DNA of 64,000 bases. It comes from Nocardioides daejeonensis (GTDB lineage: Bacteria; Actinomycetota; Actinomycetes; Propionibacteriales; Nocardioidaceae). Below, piece after piece: positions 45,132 through 55,825 of this stretch. A program made the position numbers and the translations under genes. Location: contig NZ_QHKZ01000002.1 of assembly GCF_003194585.1 (NCBI RefSeq), forward strand, positions 665,145 through 729,144, read 5' to 3'. The notes below the pieces were generated by a model. That model had not been told where the DNA came from. It did not search any database and worked only from the letters and a program-made list of their open reading frames with translations. The number at the start of each line of letters is the position of its first letter. The stretch's first letter is position 1.

Positions 45132-46586
45132 TCAGGACGAGGTCGCCTCCAGGTAGACCGACTTCAGCTCCGTGTACTGGGCCAGCCCCTCAGGCCCGAA
45201 CTCTCGGCCGATGCCGGAGGCTTTGAAGCCGCCGAACGGCGCGGCGAAGTCCATCGTGTAGGTGTTGACGCCGTAGGTCCCGGCGCGCACCCGCCGGGCC
45301 ACGTCGAGCCCCGCCTCGCGGTCCCCCGTCCACACGGTGCCGGCCAGGCCGTAGTCGGAGTCGTTGGCGATCCGGACCGCGTCGTCGACGTCCTCGTAGC
45401 CGATCACCGACAGCACGGGCCCGAAGATCTCCTCCTGGGCGATCCGCATCCCGTTGTCGACGTCGGCGAAGACGGTCGGGCGCACGTACCAACCGTGATC
45501 GAGTCCCACCGGTCGGTCGTCGCCGCCGAGCACCAGACGGGCGCCCTCGTCCTGACCGATCCGGATGTAGTCGGTGACCCGCTCCTGCTGACGGCGCGCG
45601 ACCATCGGGCCGATCTCGGTGGCCGGATCCATCGGATCCCCCACCTGCATTCCCCCGACCGCCTCGACCAGCGCCTCCACGACCCGGTCGTAGTTGCGCC
45701 GGGAGGCCAGGATCCGGGTCTGCGCGACGCACGCCTGCCCGGAGTTCATCAGCGCGGTGAACTTCAGTCCCTCCATCGCCTTGTCGAGGTCGGCATCGTC
45801 GAGCACGATCGCCGCCGACTTGCCGCCGAGCTCCAGGCTGACCCGCTTCAGCTGCTCACCGCAGATCGACGCGATCCGACGACCGGCCGCGGTCGAGCCC
45901 GTGAAGGCCACCTTGTCGACGCCGGGATGCCGGACGAGATGCTCCCCCACCTCACGGCCCGCGGCCACGATGTTGACGACACCGGCAGGTACGCCGGCCT
46001 CCGCCAAGAGCTCCGCCAGCAGATAGCCGTCGAGCGGCGTCTCCGGCGCGGGCTTCACGACGATCGTGCAGCCGGCCAGCAGGGCGGGCACCAGCTTGGA
46101 CATGATCGTGAACTGCGGGACGTTCCACGGCGGGATCGCCGCCACCACGCCGACCGGCTCGCGCCGTACCAGCACCGGTGCACCCAAGGCACCCGGGCGC
46201 TCCGCTTCCCAGTCGAACTCCCTCGCGATCGCCAGGAACGCTTCGATCTGCATCCACGGCGCCGGAGCCTGGGCCAGGTTGGCGAAGGAGGTCGGCGATC
46301 CCATCGAGACGGTGATGAGGTCGGCCATCTCCCCCATCCGGGCGGCGTACAGGCCGGAGAAGACCTCGAGCACGCCGATGCGTTCGGCCGGGCTCATCCG
46401 TGGCCACGGCCCGTGGTCGAAGGCCTCGCGCGCAGCGGCCACAGCGGCATCGATGTCGGCGACGGAGCCTTCCGGGACTCGGGCGACGACCTCCTCGCTG
46501 TGCGGCGAGACCACCTCGATGAGCGCATCGGTGGCCGGCGCGGCCCACTCGCCGTTGATGAAGAGGGTGCTGCGGTCGAGGGTCAT
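45132..46586 (-). CDS. Aldehyde dehydrogenase
   Basis: A 484-residue NAD-dependent aldehyde dehydrogenase of the broad ALDH superfamily. 'AAIPPWNVPQ' (usually PWNFP), 'FTGSTAAGRRIA', Glu252 in 'LELGGKSA' and Cys286 in 'NSGQACVAQTR' are all present. C-terminal 'FGGFKASGIGREFGPEG' is standard. It lies 50 bp after the AttH/CrtC-like gene and is probably the last gene of a three-gene operon with it and the phosphotransferase. Substrate unknown. Confidence 0.93.
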   Translation of the reverse strand: MTLDRSTLFINGEWAAPATDALIEVVSPHSEEVVARVPEGSVADIDAAVAAAREAFDHGPWPRMSPAERIGVLEVFSGLYAARMGEMADLITVSMGSPTSFANLAQAPAPWMQIEAFLAIAREFDWEAERPGALGAPVLVRREPVGVVAAIPPWNVPQFTIMSKLVPALLAGCTIVVKPAPETPLDGYLLAELLAEAGVPAGVVNIVAAGREVGEHLVRHPGVDKVAFTGSTAAGRRIASICGEQLKRVSLELGGKSAAIVLDDADLDKAMEGLKFTALMNSGQACVAQTRILASRRNYDRVVEALVEAVGGMQVGDPMDPATEIGPMVARRQQERVTDYIRIGQDEGARLVLGGDDRPVGLDHGWYVRPTVFADVDNGMRIAQEEIFGPVLSVIGYEDVDDAVRIANDSDYGLAGTVWTGDREAGLDVARRVRAGTYGVNTYTMDFAAPFGGFKASGIGREFGPEGLAQYTELKSVYLEATSS

Positions 46587-46636
46587 GGGTCCTCCAGGAG
46601 TGACGGGCTGGGGTGCGCCGGGGCGCGGGGCTGGGA

Positions 46637-47749
46637 TCAGGGGGCGAGGTCGAACCAGTCGGCGAAGCCGCTGGAATCGTGGCGGCCGAGGGCACCGTGC
46701 TCAAAGAGGCCCCAACCCTCGTGGACGGCATCGCCCTCGCGAAGGAGCGCGCGGCCGACGTGGTCGACGACGCCGAACATCTCCCGGCCGGCGACCTCGG
46801 GGGCGGCCATGTCGTAGGTGACGCGCTCGGCGAAGGCCTCACCCTTCCAGACGCCATGGGTCCAGTCCGGGTCGCCGCCGTAGCCACCGCCGACGTGCAG
46901 TGGAGCAGGCAGAAGCGACTCGACGTCGAGCACGACCGACGACCCGTTTGCGGCGGTGCACAGGATCCGGGCGCTCCGCGGACTGCGGCTACCCGGACGG
47001 TAGTCCATCGTGATCCGCGGCCAGCCGAGCTGCTCGACCCGTCCGTCCGGCCAGACACGCGTGCAGTCATTGAGGGTACGGAAGCCGTCGGGCGACTCCT
47101 GGATGATCAGCACCACCGCGAACTCCTCGAAGCGCAGCGGCACATAGAGCCACCACATCCCCTCGAACGGTGGGTCCGCGGGGCGACCGCCCGGCTCCGC
47201 CTCACCGACCGGACGGATCCCCCACGAGCGGTCTCGGGTGCCGACCCAGGTCTCGGGGTCGACCACGATCTCTGCGTCGTCGACCAGCAGGGTGCCCGAC
47301 CAGGTGCCGACCTGCGCGAAGCGCTGGGCGTCGAGGGTGATGCGGCTGCCCTGCCTCATGACGTGCGGCTGCTCCTGGACCACGGGGAACGAGCCCTTCC
47401 AGGTGAGGTCGAGGGCCATGCCCTCGGTCTCCTCGAGTACGACGCGAAGCCGCTGCAGCGGCTCGGTGACCTCGATGCGGAAGCCCCTCACGTGCGGGTT
47501 CATCCGGTCGTGGTCGATGGCATCGCCGAGATGCACTGCCGTGGTGTGGCTCGGTGTCCGCCGCAGGAGGAACGCATCCTTCGTCCCCAGGTTGGCGTAG
47601 TAGCCGGCTCCGAAGATCCAGAACTGGTCGCCGGTGCGGTCATGGGCGTTGAAGTACCAGCGGTCGTAGAAGTTCCGGTCACTGCTTCCTACCCACGCCA
47701 TCGGCAGGGGCGTCTGGTGCAGCGGGAACTCGTCGAGCGGGCCGATCAT
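46637..47749 (-). CDS. Lipocalin-like (AttH/CrtC-type) protein of unknown function
   Basis: A 370-residue soluble protein rich in Trp, Gly and beta-structure. 'FWIFGAGYYANLG' and 'WVGTRDRSWGIRP' resemble the two-lobed AttH/CrtC-like (DUF7064/DUF7065) proteins often seen next to phosphotransferase-family genes in actinobacteria. Its ATG overlaps the phosphotransferase stop by four bases, so the two act together. I cannot name a reaction; binding or hydration of a hydrophobic molecule would fit the fold. Confidence 0.7.
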   Translation of the reverse strand: MIGPLDEFPLHQTPLPMAWVGSSDRNFYDRWYFNAHDRTGDQFWIFGAGYYANLGTKDAFLLRRTPSHTTAVHLGDAIDHDRMNPHVRGFRIEVTEPLQRLRVVLEETEGMALDLTWKGSFPVVQEQPHVMRQGSRITLDAQRFAQVGTWSGTLLVDDAEIVVDPETWVGTRDRSWGIRPVGEAEPGGRPADPPFEGMWWLYVPLRFEEFAVVLIIQESPDGFRTLNDCTRVWPDGRVEQLGWPRITMDYRPGSRSPRSARILCTAANGSSVVLDVESLLPAPLHVGGGYGGDPDWTHGVWKGEAFAERVTYDMAAPEVAGREMFGVVDHVGRALLREGDAVHEGWGLFEHGALGRHDSSGFADWFDLAP

Positions 47750-48873
47750 CGAGCGGCCCCTGCCTCGTCGAGGATGCGCTCCAGCAGAAGCTTGTGGTGG
47801 AAGAGGCTCTCGATGTCCTCGGGCCGCTCGATCTCACCGAAGTGGATCTGTCGGGCACCGGTCCGGAGGAAGACGCACGCCCACTGGACGCCGGCGAGCA
47901 CCGAGAACCAGGTCAGGTCGCCGAGGCGCACGCCGGTGCGCTCTGCGTACGCCCCCACGACATCCTCCTCCCGCAGCACGTGCGGCATCCCCGGCATCGC
48001 GAGCACCTCGGTGATCGACTCGAAGACCCGGTGCGCGAAGACCAGCCACGCCACGTCGAACTCCCGCGGGCCGAGGGCGGCCATCTCCCAGTCGAGCACC
48101 GCCACGGGGCGGAAGTCGCGGAAGAGCACGTTGCCGATCCGCGCGTCGCCCCAGCACAGCACCGCCTCGCCGGGACGCGCCACCGTCGGCGGGTGCGCCG
48201 CCAGCCAGGCCAGTCCGCGCTCCACCAGGGGTGACCGACCGACGTCGGCGGCGGCGAACTCGTACCATTCCCGGACCCGCTGCAGGTGCTGCTCCGGCGA
48301 GCCGGCTCGCCCAGGCTGCCCCTCGGCCAGGAAGGCGAAGACCTGCTCGGCGTCAGGAATGTCGTGCAGGGCGGCAAGCACCCCCACCGTCTCCTCCTGC
48401 AGCCGTCGCTGCTCGTCGAGCGAGGCATCGGCGAACCAGTTGTCGCCGAAGTTGTAGGGCAGCACGTCGGGCGGCACCACGCCCTCGACATGCCGCATCA
48501 GGAAAAGCGGTGTGCCGAGGGCGGAACCCTCCAGGTCGGCGTACGGAATCTGCGGCACGGGCACCTCGGTGAGCTCGCCCACCAGCCGGATCACGTCGCG
48601 CTGATGCCCGAGGGCGTACGACGGGAAGACCGGCACGTCCTCGGCCGTCGGCGCCGCCCGCGTGACGAATCGCTCGCCTCCCCCTGCCCACGACGCGTCC
48701 AGCACCAGCGTGTCGGAGGAGAGCCCGTTGGAGTTGACGCCGCCGACGACCTCCACAGCGACGGACTCGCCGACCTCACGGCTCAGCCAGTCGGCGATCC
48801 GGGCGGCAACCTGCTCCGGGGACCGGCTGCTTCGCTGGATCTGCATCTCCGACGAGAGCTCCTGCGCTTCCAT
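47746..48873 (-). CDS. Phosphotransferase-family protein (APH/choline-kinase fold)
   Basis: A 375-residue kinase-fold protein. 'LCWGDARIGNVLFRDFRPVAVLDWEMAALGPREFDVAW' in its segments gives the catalytic loop (HGD replaced by WGD, then N) and the DxE metal motif (DWE). 'FLMRHVEGVVPPDVLPY' is the hinge region. This subgroup (FadE36/ACAD10-like) phosphorylates small hydroxy compounds, including 4-hydroxy acyl-CoAs in relatives. I start at MEAQELSS; an ATG six codons earlier lies in the operator. Divergent from the TetR gene. Confidence 0.88.
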   Translation of the reverse strand: MEAQELSSEMQIQRSSRSPEQVAARIADWLSREVGESVAVEVVGGVNSNGLSSDTLVLDASWAGGGERFVTRAAPTAEDVPVFPSYALGHQRDVIRLVGELTEVPVPQIPYADLEGSALGTPLFLMRHVEGVVPPDVLPYNFGDNWFADASLDEQRRLQEETVGVLAALHDIPDAEQVFAFLAEGQPGRAGSPEQHLQRVREWYEFAAADVGRSPLVERGLAWLAAHPPTVARPGEAVLCWGDARIGNVLFRDFRPVAVLDWEMAALGPREFDVAWLVFAHRVFESITEVLAMPGMPHVLREEDVVGAYAERTGVRLGDLTWFSVLAGVQWACVFLRTGARQIHFGEIERPEDIESLFHHKLLLERILDEAGAAR

Positions 48874-48888
48874 GTGACCTCGCTCACC

Positions 48889-48910
48889 CATTACGATGTT
48901 AGGCGTAATG
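48889..48910. promoter_or_regulatory. TetR operator overlapping the divergent start region
   Basis: Perfect 7-bp inverted repeat CATTACG-N8-CGTAATG between the phosphotransferase and TetR genes. The right arm contains the TetR start ATG, so the regulator is probably made from a leaderless or very short-leader message and represses itself. Confidence 0.65.
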
Positions 48911-49534
48911 AAACCAGAACCTGTTCCACCTGACCAGACCCGGATACCCGAGCCCGCCACAGGTCGGCCCCGTGACCGCCGCATCGACGAGGCCGTCCTC
49001 GACGCTGCGGGAGCGCTCCTGGTCGAGGTGGGCTATGCGCGCCTGACCCTGGGAGCGATCGCCAAGCGAGCAGGCACCACCACCCCAGCCATCTACCGAC
49101 GGTGGCCGAGCAAGGCCCACCTCGTCCACGAGGTCGCCATCCCCTCGGACTACACGGCGCTTCCTCCGAGCACCGGCGACCTCCGCGCGGACCTGCGCAC
49201 GCTCGCCGCCGGCGCCGCTGCGCTCTTCGGCACCCCCGTCGCCCGGGCGGCCTTCCCCGGCCTGCTGACCGAGATCGCCGGGCACCCCGAACTCCACGAG
49301 CGGTTGCTGGAGCGGTTCCAGAGCGGCATCTTCACGGGCCTTCGGCAACGCATCGCCGCCGCGGTCGACGCGGGCGAGCTCTCCCCGGCCGTCGACGCCG
49401 ACCGGATCCTCGAGCTGATCGCCGGCGCTGCGGTGGTACGGCTGATGCTGCGTCCGCACCTGCCGATCGACGAGGGCTGGATCGACCAGATCGTCGACCT
49501 GGTCATGCACGGCGTCGGGCCGAACCCGGCGTAG
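48908..49534 (+). CDS. TetR-family transcriptional regulator
   Basis: A 208-residue regulator. The N-terminal HTH is at about 28-72 ('LTLGAIAKRAGTTTPAIYRRWPSKAHLV'), the classic TetR fold with a 20-residue polar leader. The C-terminal domain is of the TetR_C_16/33-like helical type with no recognisable ligand motif. It faces the phosphotransferase/AttH/aldehyde-dehydrogenase operon across a shared operator and presumably represses it. Convergent with glpD, six bases between stops. Confidence 0.92.
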   Translation: MKPEPVPPDQTRIPEPATGRPRDRRIDEAVLDAAGALLVEVGYARLTLGAIAKRAGTTTPAIYRRWPSKAHLVHEVAIPSDYTALPPSTGDLRADLRTLAAGAAALFGTPVARAAFPGLLTEIAGHPELHERLLERFQSGIFTGLRQRIAAAVDAGELSPAVDADRILELIAGAAVVRLMLRPHLPIDEGWIDQIVDLVMHGVGPNPA

Positions 49535-49540
49535 CAGGCG

Positions 49541-51295
49541 TCAGGCGGGGTGCCGGGGACGCACCCGGGCCTCGTCGGCCTCCTGGTCGGTCGGCTTGGC
49601 CTGGCTGATCCGCTCCGCCTCCACGCGGCGCAGGTAGTGGTCGACCTCCTCCTCGACCCGCGCCGCCGTCCATCCGAGCTCACCGGCCATCAACTGAGCG
49701 GCGGGCCGTGCCGCAGCCACCCCCCGGTCGAACGACTCGATCGCCACCCTGGTGCGCCGCACCAGCACATCGTCGAGATGCTGCGCTCCCTCATGCGTGA
49801 CCGCGTAGACGACCTCGGCAGCGAGGTAGTCATCGGCTCCAGACAGGGCGACGTTGAGGTCGGGGCGTCGCGCCAGCAGGTCGACGAAGTCGTCGACCAG
49901 CCCGCCGTACCTGCCCAGGAGGTGGTCGATCCGGCTGACGTGCACCCCCGCCCGCCGCGCGAGAGCCACCCGCTGGTTCGCCCGCGCCTCGTGCCCTTCG
50001 GCACCAAGCAAGGGCACTCGGTCGGTGATCGAGTCGGGCACCACAGCGTTGATCGTGGTGCGCAAGGAGTGCGCGGCGGCATCGACCGCGTCCTTGCCCA
50101 TCACCCGATAGGTGGTGAGCTTGCCCCCCGCGATCATGACCAGCCCTGGCACCGGAGTGACGACGGTGTGCTCGCGGGAGATCTTCGAGGTGGGCTCGGA
50201 CTCACCGGTGAGCAGCGGCCGCAGCCCGGCATAGACGCCCTCGACATCGTCGTGGTCGAGCGGCTCGCGCAGGATGGTGTTGACGTGCCCCAGCACGTAG
50301 TCGATGTCGGCGCGCGAAGCCGCGGGATGCGCCTTGTCGAAGCGCCAGGCGGTGTCGGTGGTGCCGATGATCCAGTGCCGGCCCCACGGGATCACGAAGA
50401 GCACCGACTTCTCCGTGCGGGTGATGAAGCCACACTCCGAGCGGATCCGGTCGCGCGGTACGACGAGGTGGATGCCCTTGCTGGCTTGGACGTTGAGCGC
50501 GCCCCGGCCGCCGACCATCTCCTGGATGTCGTCGGTCCACACCCCCGCCGCGTTGACCACGACACGCGCCCGCACGTCGAAGGTACGGCCCGTCTCGAGG
50601 TCGCGGGCGGTCACGCCCACCACGCGCTCCCCCTCGCGCAGGAAGCCGACGACCCGGGTCCGGGTGGCGACATGGGCACCGTGACGTGCCGCCGTACGCG
50701 CGATGGTGAGGACCAGGCGGGCGTCGTCGACCTGGGCGTCGTAGTACCTGATCGCTCCGGTGATCTCGTCGGTACGCAGGTCGGGCGCCAACCGCGCGAC
50801 CTGCCTGCGGAAGAGGTGCCTGTGCCGCGGCAGGCCGACGTCGTACTTGCCGGCCCTTGCCATCGCGTCGTAGAGAGCCAGTCCCGCGCCGACGTAGGGG
50901 CGCTCGACGGCGCTGTGCAGCGGGTAGAGGAACGGCACCGGATGGACCAGGTGCGGCGCCAACCGGGTGAGCAGCAGCCCGCGCTCCTCCAACGCCTCAC
51001 GGACCAGGCCGAAGTCGAACATCTCCAGGTAGCGCAGGCCACCGTGGATCAGCTTGCTGCTGCGGCTGGAGGTGCCGGAGGCGAGATCGCGCTGCTCGAC
51101 CAACCCGGTGCTCAGGCCGCGCGTGACCGCGTCCAGGGCCGTGCCGGCGCCGACTACTCCCCCACCGACGACGAGGACATCGAGCTCCGCGCCAGGTCGC
51201 ACCGTGTCGGCGAGCGAGACGAGCGCGTGCTCGCGAGCGCTCGGGCTCAGCACGCCAGGGACGAGATCGGGACTGTCGGGCTGCGTCGGCCTCAT
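49541..51295 (-). CDS. glpD: Aerobic glycerol-3-phosphate dehydrogenase
   Basis: A 584-residue FAD-dependent, membrane-associated enzyme oxidising glycerol 3-phosphate to DHAP and feeding electrons to quinone. FAD motif 'VVGGGVVGAGTALDAVTRGL' (residues about 41-60), 'RSSKLIHGGLRYLE', 'GRHWIIGTTDT' and 'AGGKLTTYRVM' are diagnostic. The C-terminal DAO_C domain is complete. It starts 13 bp after the nitrilase, so read-through from that unit is likely. Confidence 0.95.
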   Translation of the reverse strand: MRPTQPDSPDLVPGVLSPSAREHALVSLADTVRPGAELDVLVVGGGVVGAGTALDAVTRGLSTGLVEQRDLASGTSSRSSKLIHGGLRYLEMFDFGLVREALEERGLLLTRLAPHLVHPVPFLYPLHSAVERPYVGAGLALYDAMARAGKYDVGLPRHRHLFRRQVARLAPDLRTDEITGAIRYYDAQVDDARLVLTIARTAARHGAHVATRTRVVGFLREGERVVGVTARDLETGRTFDVRARVVVNAAGVWTDDIQEMVGGRGALNVQASKGIHLVVPRDRIRSECGFITRTEKSVLFVIPWGRHWIIGTTDTAWRFDKAHPAASRADIDYVLGHVNTILREPLDHDDVEGVYAGLRPLLTGESEPTSKISREHTVVTPVPGLVMIAGGKLTTYRVMGKDAVDAAAHSLRTTINAVVPDSITDRVPLLGAEGHEARANQRVALARRAGVHVSRIDHLLGRYGGLVDDFVDLLARRPDLNVALSGADDYLAAEVVYAVTHEGAQHLDDVLVRRTRVAIESFDRGVAAARPAAQLMAGELGWTAARVEEEVDHYLRRVEAERISQAKPTDQEADEARVRPRHPA

Positions 51296-51308
51296 GAGGG
51301 CCAGTGTG

Positions 51309-52145
51309 TCAGGACAGTGGAGACGTCGAGCTCCGGTGCACCCGGCGAAGGCCGAGATCCACGCGCCGGTCCACCAGCATCGGGTGATCCACGCGGGTAC
51401 GAGCGATCACATCGGGGTCGAGGTCGGCCACGACGACGCCTGGCTCCTCCTCGATCCGGGCGACCAGGCCACCGAGCGGGTCGTAGATGCCGGACCCGCC
51501 GATGAAACGCTCCGGACCACAGCTGCCGACCAGCCCGGCGAAGACGACGTACATGCCGTTGTCGAGGGCGCGCGCAGCGCAGTAGAGGTTGCGCCGCTCC
51601 GCGCCGCCGGGGAAGAACGCCGCCGAGACCAGATAGGCCTGCGCCCCGTCCAGCGCGGCGGCGCGGGCATGCTCCGGGAAGGAGGCGTCGTAGCAGATCC
51701 CGAGCGCCAGCTCCCAGCCCTCGACCACGATCGAGGCGCCGCCCTCGCCGGCGACGAAGTAGTCGCTCTCGTAACCGGAGAGGTGCTGCTTGTCATACAG
51801 CGGGCTGATCGCGCCATCGGGCGAGACCACCACGCTCGACAACGTACGCCGCTCCCCGCGCCTCAACGGCGTGCTCACCACGACGGTGCAACCGGTCTCC
51901 GCGGCGGCATGCGCCAGCGGGGCGAGGTCGTCGCCCAGCCGCTCGGCCTCCGGCACAGGACCCGTGAACGCCTCAGGACAGTAGCCGGTCAGGAACGCCT
52001 CCGGCAGCACCAGCAGCCGGGCTCCGCGTGCCGCAGCCGTGTGGGCGAGGCCCACCGCGGCCGCGACGTTGGCCGCGACATCCCCGCAGACCGTTGCGGC
52101 CTGGCCGGCAGCCACCCGCAGCGGTCGCAGGCCCTCAGCCGTCAT
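51309..52145 (-). CDS. Carbon-nitrogen hydrolase (nitrilase superfamily)
   Basis: A 278-residue amidase-type hydrolase. The catalytic triad is visible as Glu49 ('LPEAFL'), Lys119 ('YDKQHL') and Cys151 ('GICYDASFPE'). The substrate is unknown; members cleave amides such as formamide, omega-amides or carbamoyl compounds. The ATG overlaps the guaB3 stop by four bases, so it is coupled to GuaB3. Other starts upstream are inside guaB3. Confidence 0.9.
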   Translation of the reverse strand: MTAEGLRPLRVAAGQAATVCGDVAANVAAAVGLAHTAAARGARLLVLPEAFLTGYCPEAFTGPVPEAERLGDDLAPLAHAAAETGCTVVVSTPLRRGERRTLSSVVVSPDGAISPLYDKQHLSGYESDYFVAGEGGASIVVEGWELALGICYDASFPEHARAAALDGAQAYLVSAAFFPGGAERRNLYCAARALDNGMYVVFAGLVGSCGPERFIGGSGIYDPLGGLVARIEEEPGVVVADLDPDVIARTRVDHPMLVDRRVDLGLRRVHRSSTSPLS

Positions 52146-53248
52146 TCGACGACGACACCGACCCGCTGGAACTCCTTGAGCTCCGTGTAGCCGGTGGTGG
52201 CCATCGAGCGGCGCAGCGCGCCGATCAGGTTCATCGTGCCGTCGGCGACGCGGGAGGGACCGAAGAGGATCTCCTCCAGCGAGCCGATGGTGCCGAACTC
52301 GACCCGCTCGCCCCGCGGAAGCTTGCCGTGCCACGCCTCGGCGCCCCAGTGGAAGCCACGTCCCGGAGCCTCGTAGGCACGTGCGAGCGGCGAGCCCACC
52401 ATCACCGCGTCGGCGCCGCAGGCGACCGCCTTGGCGATGTCGCCCGAGCGGCCGATCGAGCCGTCCGCGATGACGTGGACGTAGCGACCACCGGACTCGT
52501 CGAGGTAGTCGCGGCGAGCAGCGGCGACATCGGCTACGGCCGAGGCCATCGGCACCGCGACACCGAGGACCGTGCGAGTCGTGTGGGCGGCGCCCCCGCC
52601 GAAGCCGACCAGCACGCCTGCCGCACCCGTCCGCATCAGGTGCAGCGCGGCCTGGTAGGTCGCACAGCCGCCGACGATGACCGGCACGTCGAGCTCGTAG
52701 ATGAACTCCTTGAGGTTCAGCGGCTCGGCCTGGCTCGAGACGTGCTCGGCCGAGACCGTGGTGCCGCGGATGACGAACATGTCCACCCCGGCGTCGACGA
52801 CCGTCTTGGCGAACTCCTTGGTGCGCTGCGGTGAGAGCGATCCAGCCACCGTGACCCCGGCCTCACGCATCTGTCGCAGGCGCTCGGTGATCAGCTCCGG
52901 CTTGATCGGCTCGGCGTAGATCTCCTGCATCCGCTGGGTGGCGGCGACGCCACGCAGCTCGGCCACCTCCTCGAAGAGGGGCGACGGGTCGTCGTACCGG
53001 GTCCACAGGCCCTCGAGGTCAAGGACGCCGAGACCCCCCATCCGGCCGAAGGCGATGGCGGTCTCCGGCGACATGACGGAGTCCATGGGCGCAGCCATGA
53101 CGGGCAGCTCGAAGCGGTACGCATCGATCTGCCAGGCGGTGCTCACCTCCTCCGGGTCGCGGGTACGCCGCGACGGGACGATCGCGATGTCATCGAAGGA
53201 GTAGGCGCGGCGAGCGCGCTTGGCGCGGCCGATCTCGATCTCAGTCAA
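52142..53248 (-). CDS. guaB3: GuaB3-family IMP dehydrogenase-related protein
   Basis: A 368-residue TIM-barrel protein of the IMPDH/GMPR family found in actinobacteria next to guaB. It has 'PVMAAPMDSVMSPETAIAFG' and 'GSIGRSGDIAKAVACGADAVMVGSPLA' but lacks CBS domains. In place of the catalytic Cys loop GxGSxCTTR it has 'GGGAAHTTR', so it cannot act as ordinary IMP dehydrogenase. Reported GuaB3 members reduce GMP-type substrates or remain uncharacterised. 80 bp downstream of guaB. Confidence 0.9.
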   Translation of the reverse strand: MTEIEIGRAKRARRAYSFDDIAIVPSRRTRDPEEVSTAWQIDAYRFELPVMAAPMDSVMSPETAIAFGRMGGLGVLDLEGLWTRYDDPSPLFEEVAELRGVAATQRMQEIYAEPIKPELITERLRQMREAGVTVAGSLSPQRTKEFAKTVVDAGVDMFVIRGTTVSAEHVSSQAEPLNLKEFIYELDVPVIVGGCATYQAALHLMRTGAAGVLVGFGGGAAHTTRTVLGVAVPMASAVADVAAARRDYLDESGGRYVHVIADGSIGRSGDIAKAVACGADAVMVGSPLARAYEAPGRGFHWGAEAWHGKLPRGERVEFGTIGSLEEILFGPSRVADGTMNLIGALRRSMATTGYTELKEFQRVGVVVE

Positions 53249-53261
53249 CTTGCCTTCTTTC

Positions 53262-53328
53262 GGTGGTCGAGCCTGTCGAGACCCGGTGGTCGAGCCTGTC
53301 GAGACCCGGTGGTCGAGCCTGTCGAGAC

Positions 53329-53330
<2 letters not shown>
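53262..53330. repeat. Three tandem copies of the GGTGGTCGAG... repeat
   Basis: Copies start at 53262, 53285 and 53308, period 23 bp. The third copy ends inside the guaB stop codon (53329-53331). They fill the guaB-guaB3 gap. The same 22-bp unit is at 10122 and 15956. Confidence 0.94.
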
Positions 53331-54840
<1,510 letters not shown>

Positions 54841-55758
54841 CTAGGACCTGCCAGAAGCACTGATCCGAGCGCCCGCCCCCGCTTCCACGGAGGCATACGG
54901 CGTCCCTCCTTCGGGCTGCCAGCCAGGCGGCCCGAAGAGGTAGCCCGCCCGCTCCCGCCAGGAGCGCGCATGACGCACCTGGCGGCCGATGGCCACGTAG
55001 TCGCCGTACTGGAGCTTGAGCATGTTGTAGGTCTCCACCGGCTTGGTGAGCCCGTACGTCGGCCGCTGCCGTTCGGGGGTGAAGGTGCCGAACATCCGGT
55101 CCCAGACGATCAGCATCCCGCCGTAGTTGCGGTCGAGGTACTCCGGGTCGGAGCCGTGGTGCACCCGGTGGTGGGACGGGGTGTTGAAGACGAACTCGAT
55201 CGGTCGCGGGAGCTTGTCGATCAACTCGGTGTGCACGAAGAACTGGTAGACGAGGTTGACCGAGAACGCCACGTAGATCGTCCACGGCGCGAATCCGAGC
55301 AGCGGCAGCGGCATCCAGAAGATCAGCTCGAACCACGGGTTCCACTTCTGGCGCAGCGCGGTGCCGAAGTTCATGTACTCGCTGGAGTGGTGCGCCTGGT
55401 GTGCGGCCCAGCCGACGTTGACCCGGTGCACGAAGCGATGACTCCAGTAGAAGGAGAGGTCGAGAGCAAGGATGAGCGACGGCCAATACCACCAGGCGCC
55501 CACGTCCAGATGCCAGGGCGCCCACCACAGGAAGACCGCGCTGAAGACGACGAAGCTGCCCAGCTTGAAGAGCGTCGAGAAGATCAGCGAGATGGCCCCC
55601 ATCCCGATGCTGGTCCGCGAGTCCTTGAAGGCGTAGCCGGTGGCGTTGTCGTCATGGTCGAGCCACTTCAGGGCGGCGAGCTCGAGCACGATGGTGAGGA
55701 CGAAGAACGGGATCGCGTAGGTCAGCGGGTTCTCGGCCGGATCGAGCAGTTCCTGCAT
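54841..55758 (-). CDS. Sterol desaturase/fatty-acid hydroxylase family protein
   Basis: A 305-residue membrane di-iron oxygenase. The three His clusters are present: HRFVH (107-111), HQAHH (120-124) and HHRVHH (196-201). Helices flank them. Members hydroxylate or desaturate sterols and fatty acids or act on hopanoids. Start at MQELLDP. It ends nine bases before guaB, so guaB may be partly driven from its promoter. Divergent from a TetR gene across a long symmetric operator. Confidence 0.92.
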   Translation of the reverse strand: MQELLDPAENPLTYAIPFFVLTIVLELAALKWLDHDDNATGYAFKDSRTSIGMGAISLIFSTLFKLGSFVVFSAVFLWWAPWHLDVGAWWYWPSLILALDLSFYWSHRFVHRVNVGWAAHQAHHSSEYMNFGTALRQKWNPWFELIFWMPLPLLGFAPWTIYVAFSVNLVYQFFVHTELIDKLPRPIEFVFNTPSHHRVHHGSDPEYLDRNYGGMLIVWDRMFGTFTPERQRPTYGLTKPVETYNMLKLQYGDYVAIGRQVRHARSWRERAGYLFGPPGWQPEGGTPYASVEAGAGARISASGRS

Positions 55759-55769
55759 GGCGCCTCCTT

Positions 55770-55806
55770 GATATGACTCTCGGGTAAATTACCACGCGTT
55801 CATATC
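55770..55806. promoter_or_regulatory. Composite 37-bp operator between hydroxylase and TetR
   Basis: Two nested inverted repeats share one centre at 55788: inner GGTAA-A-TTACC (55783-55793), outer GATATGA (55770-55776) and TCATATC (55800-55806). It lies between the divergent starts and is presumably the TetR binding site. Confidence 0.72.
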
Positions 55807-55825
55807 GTCTGGATAGAGTGCGGCC

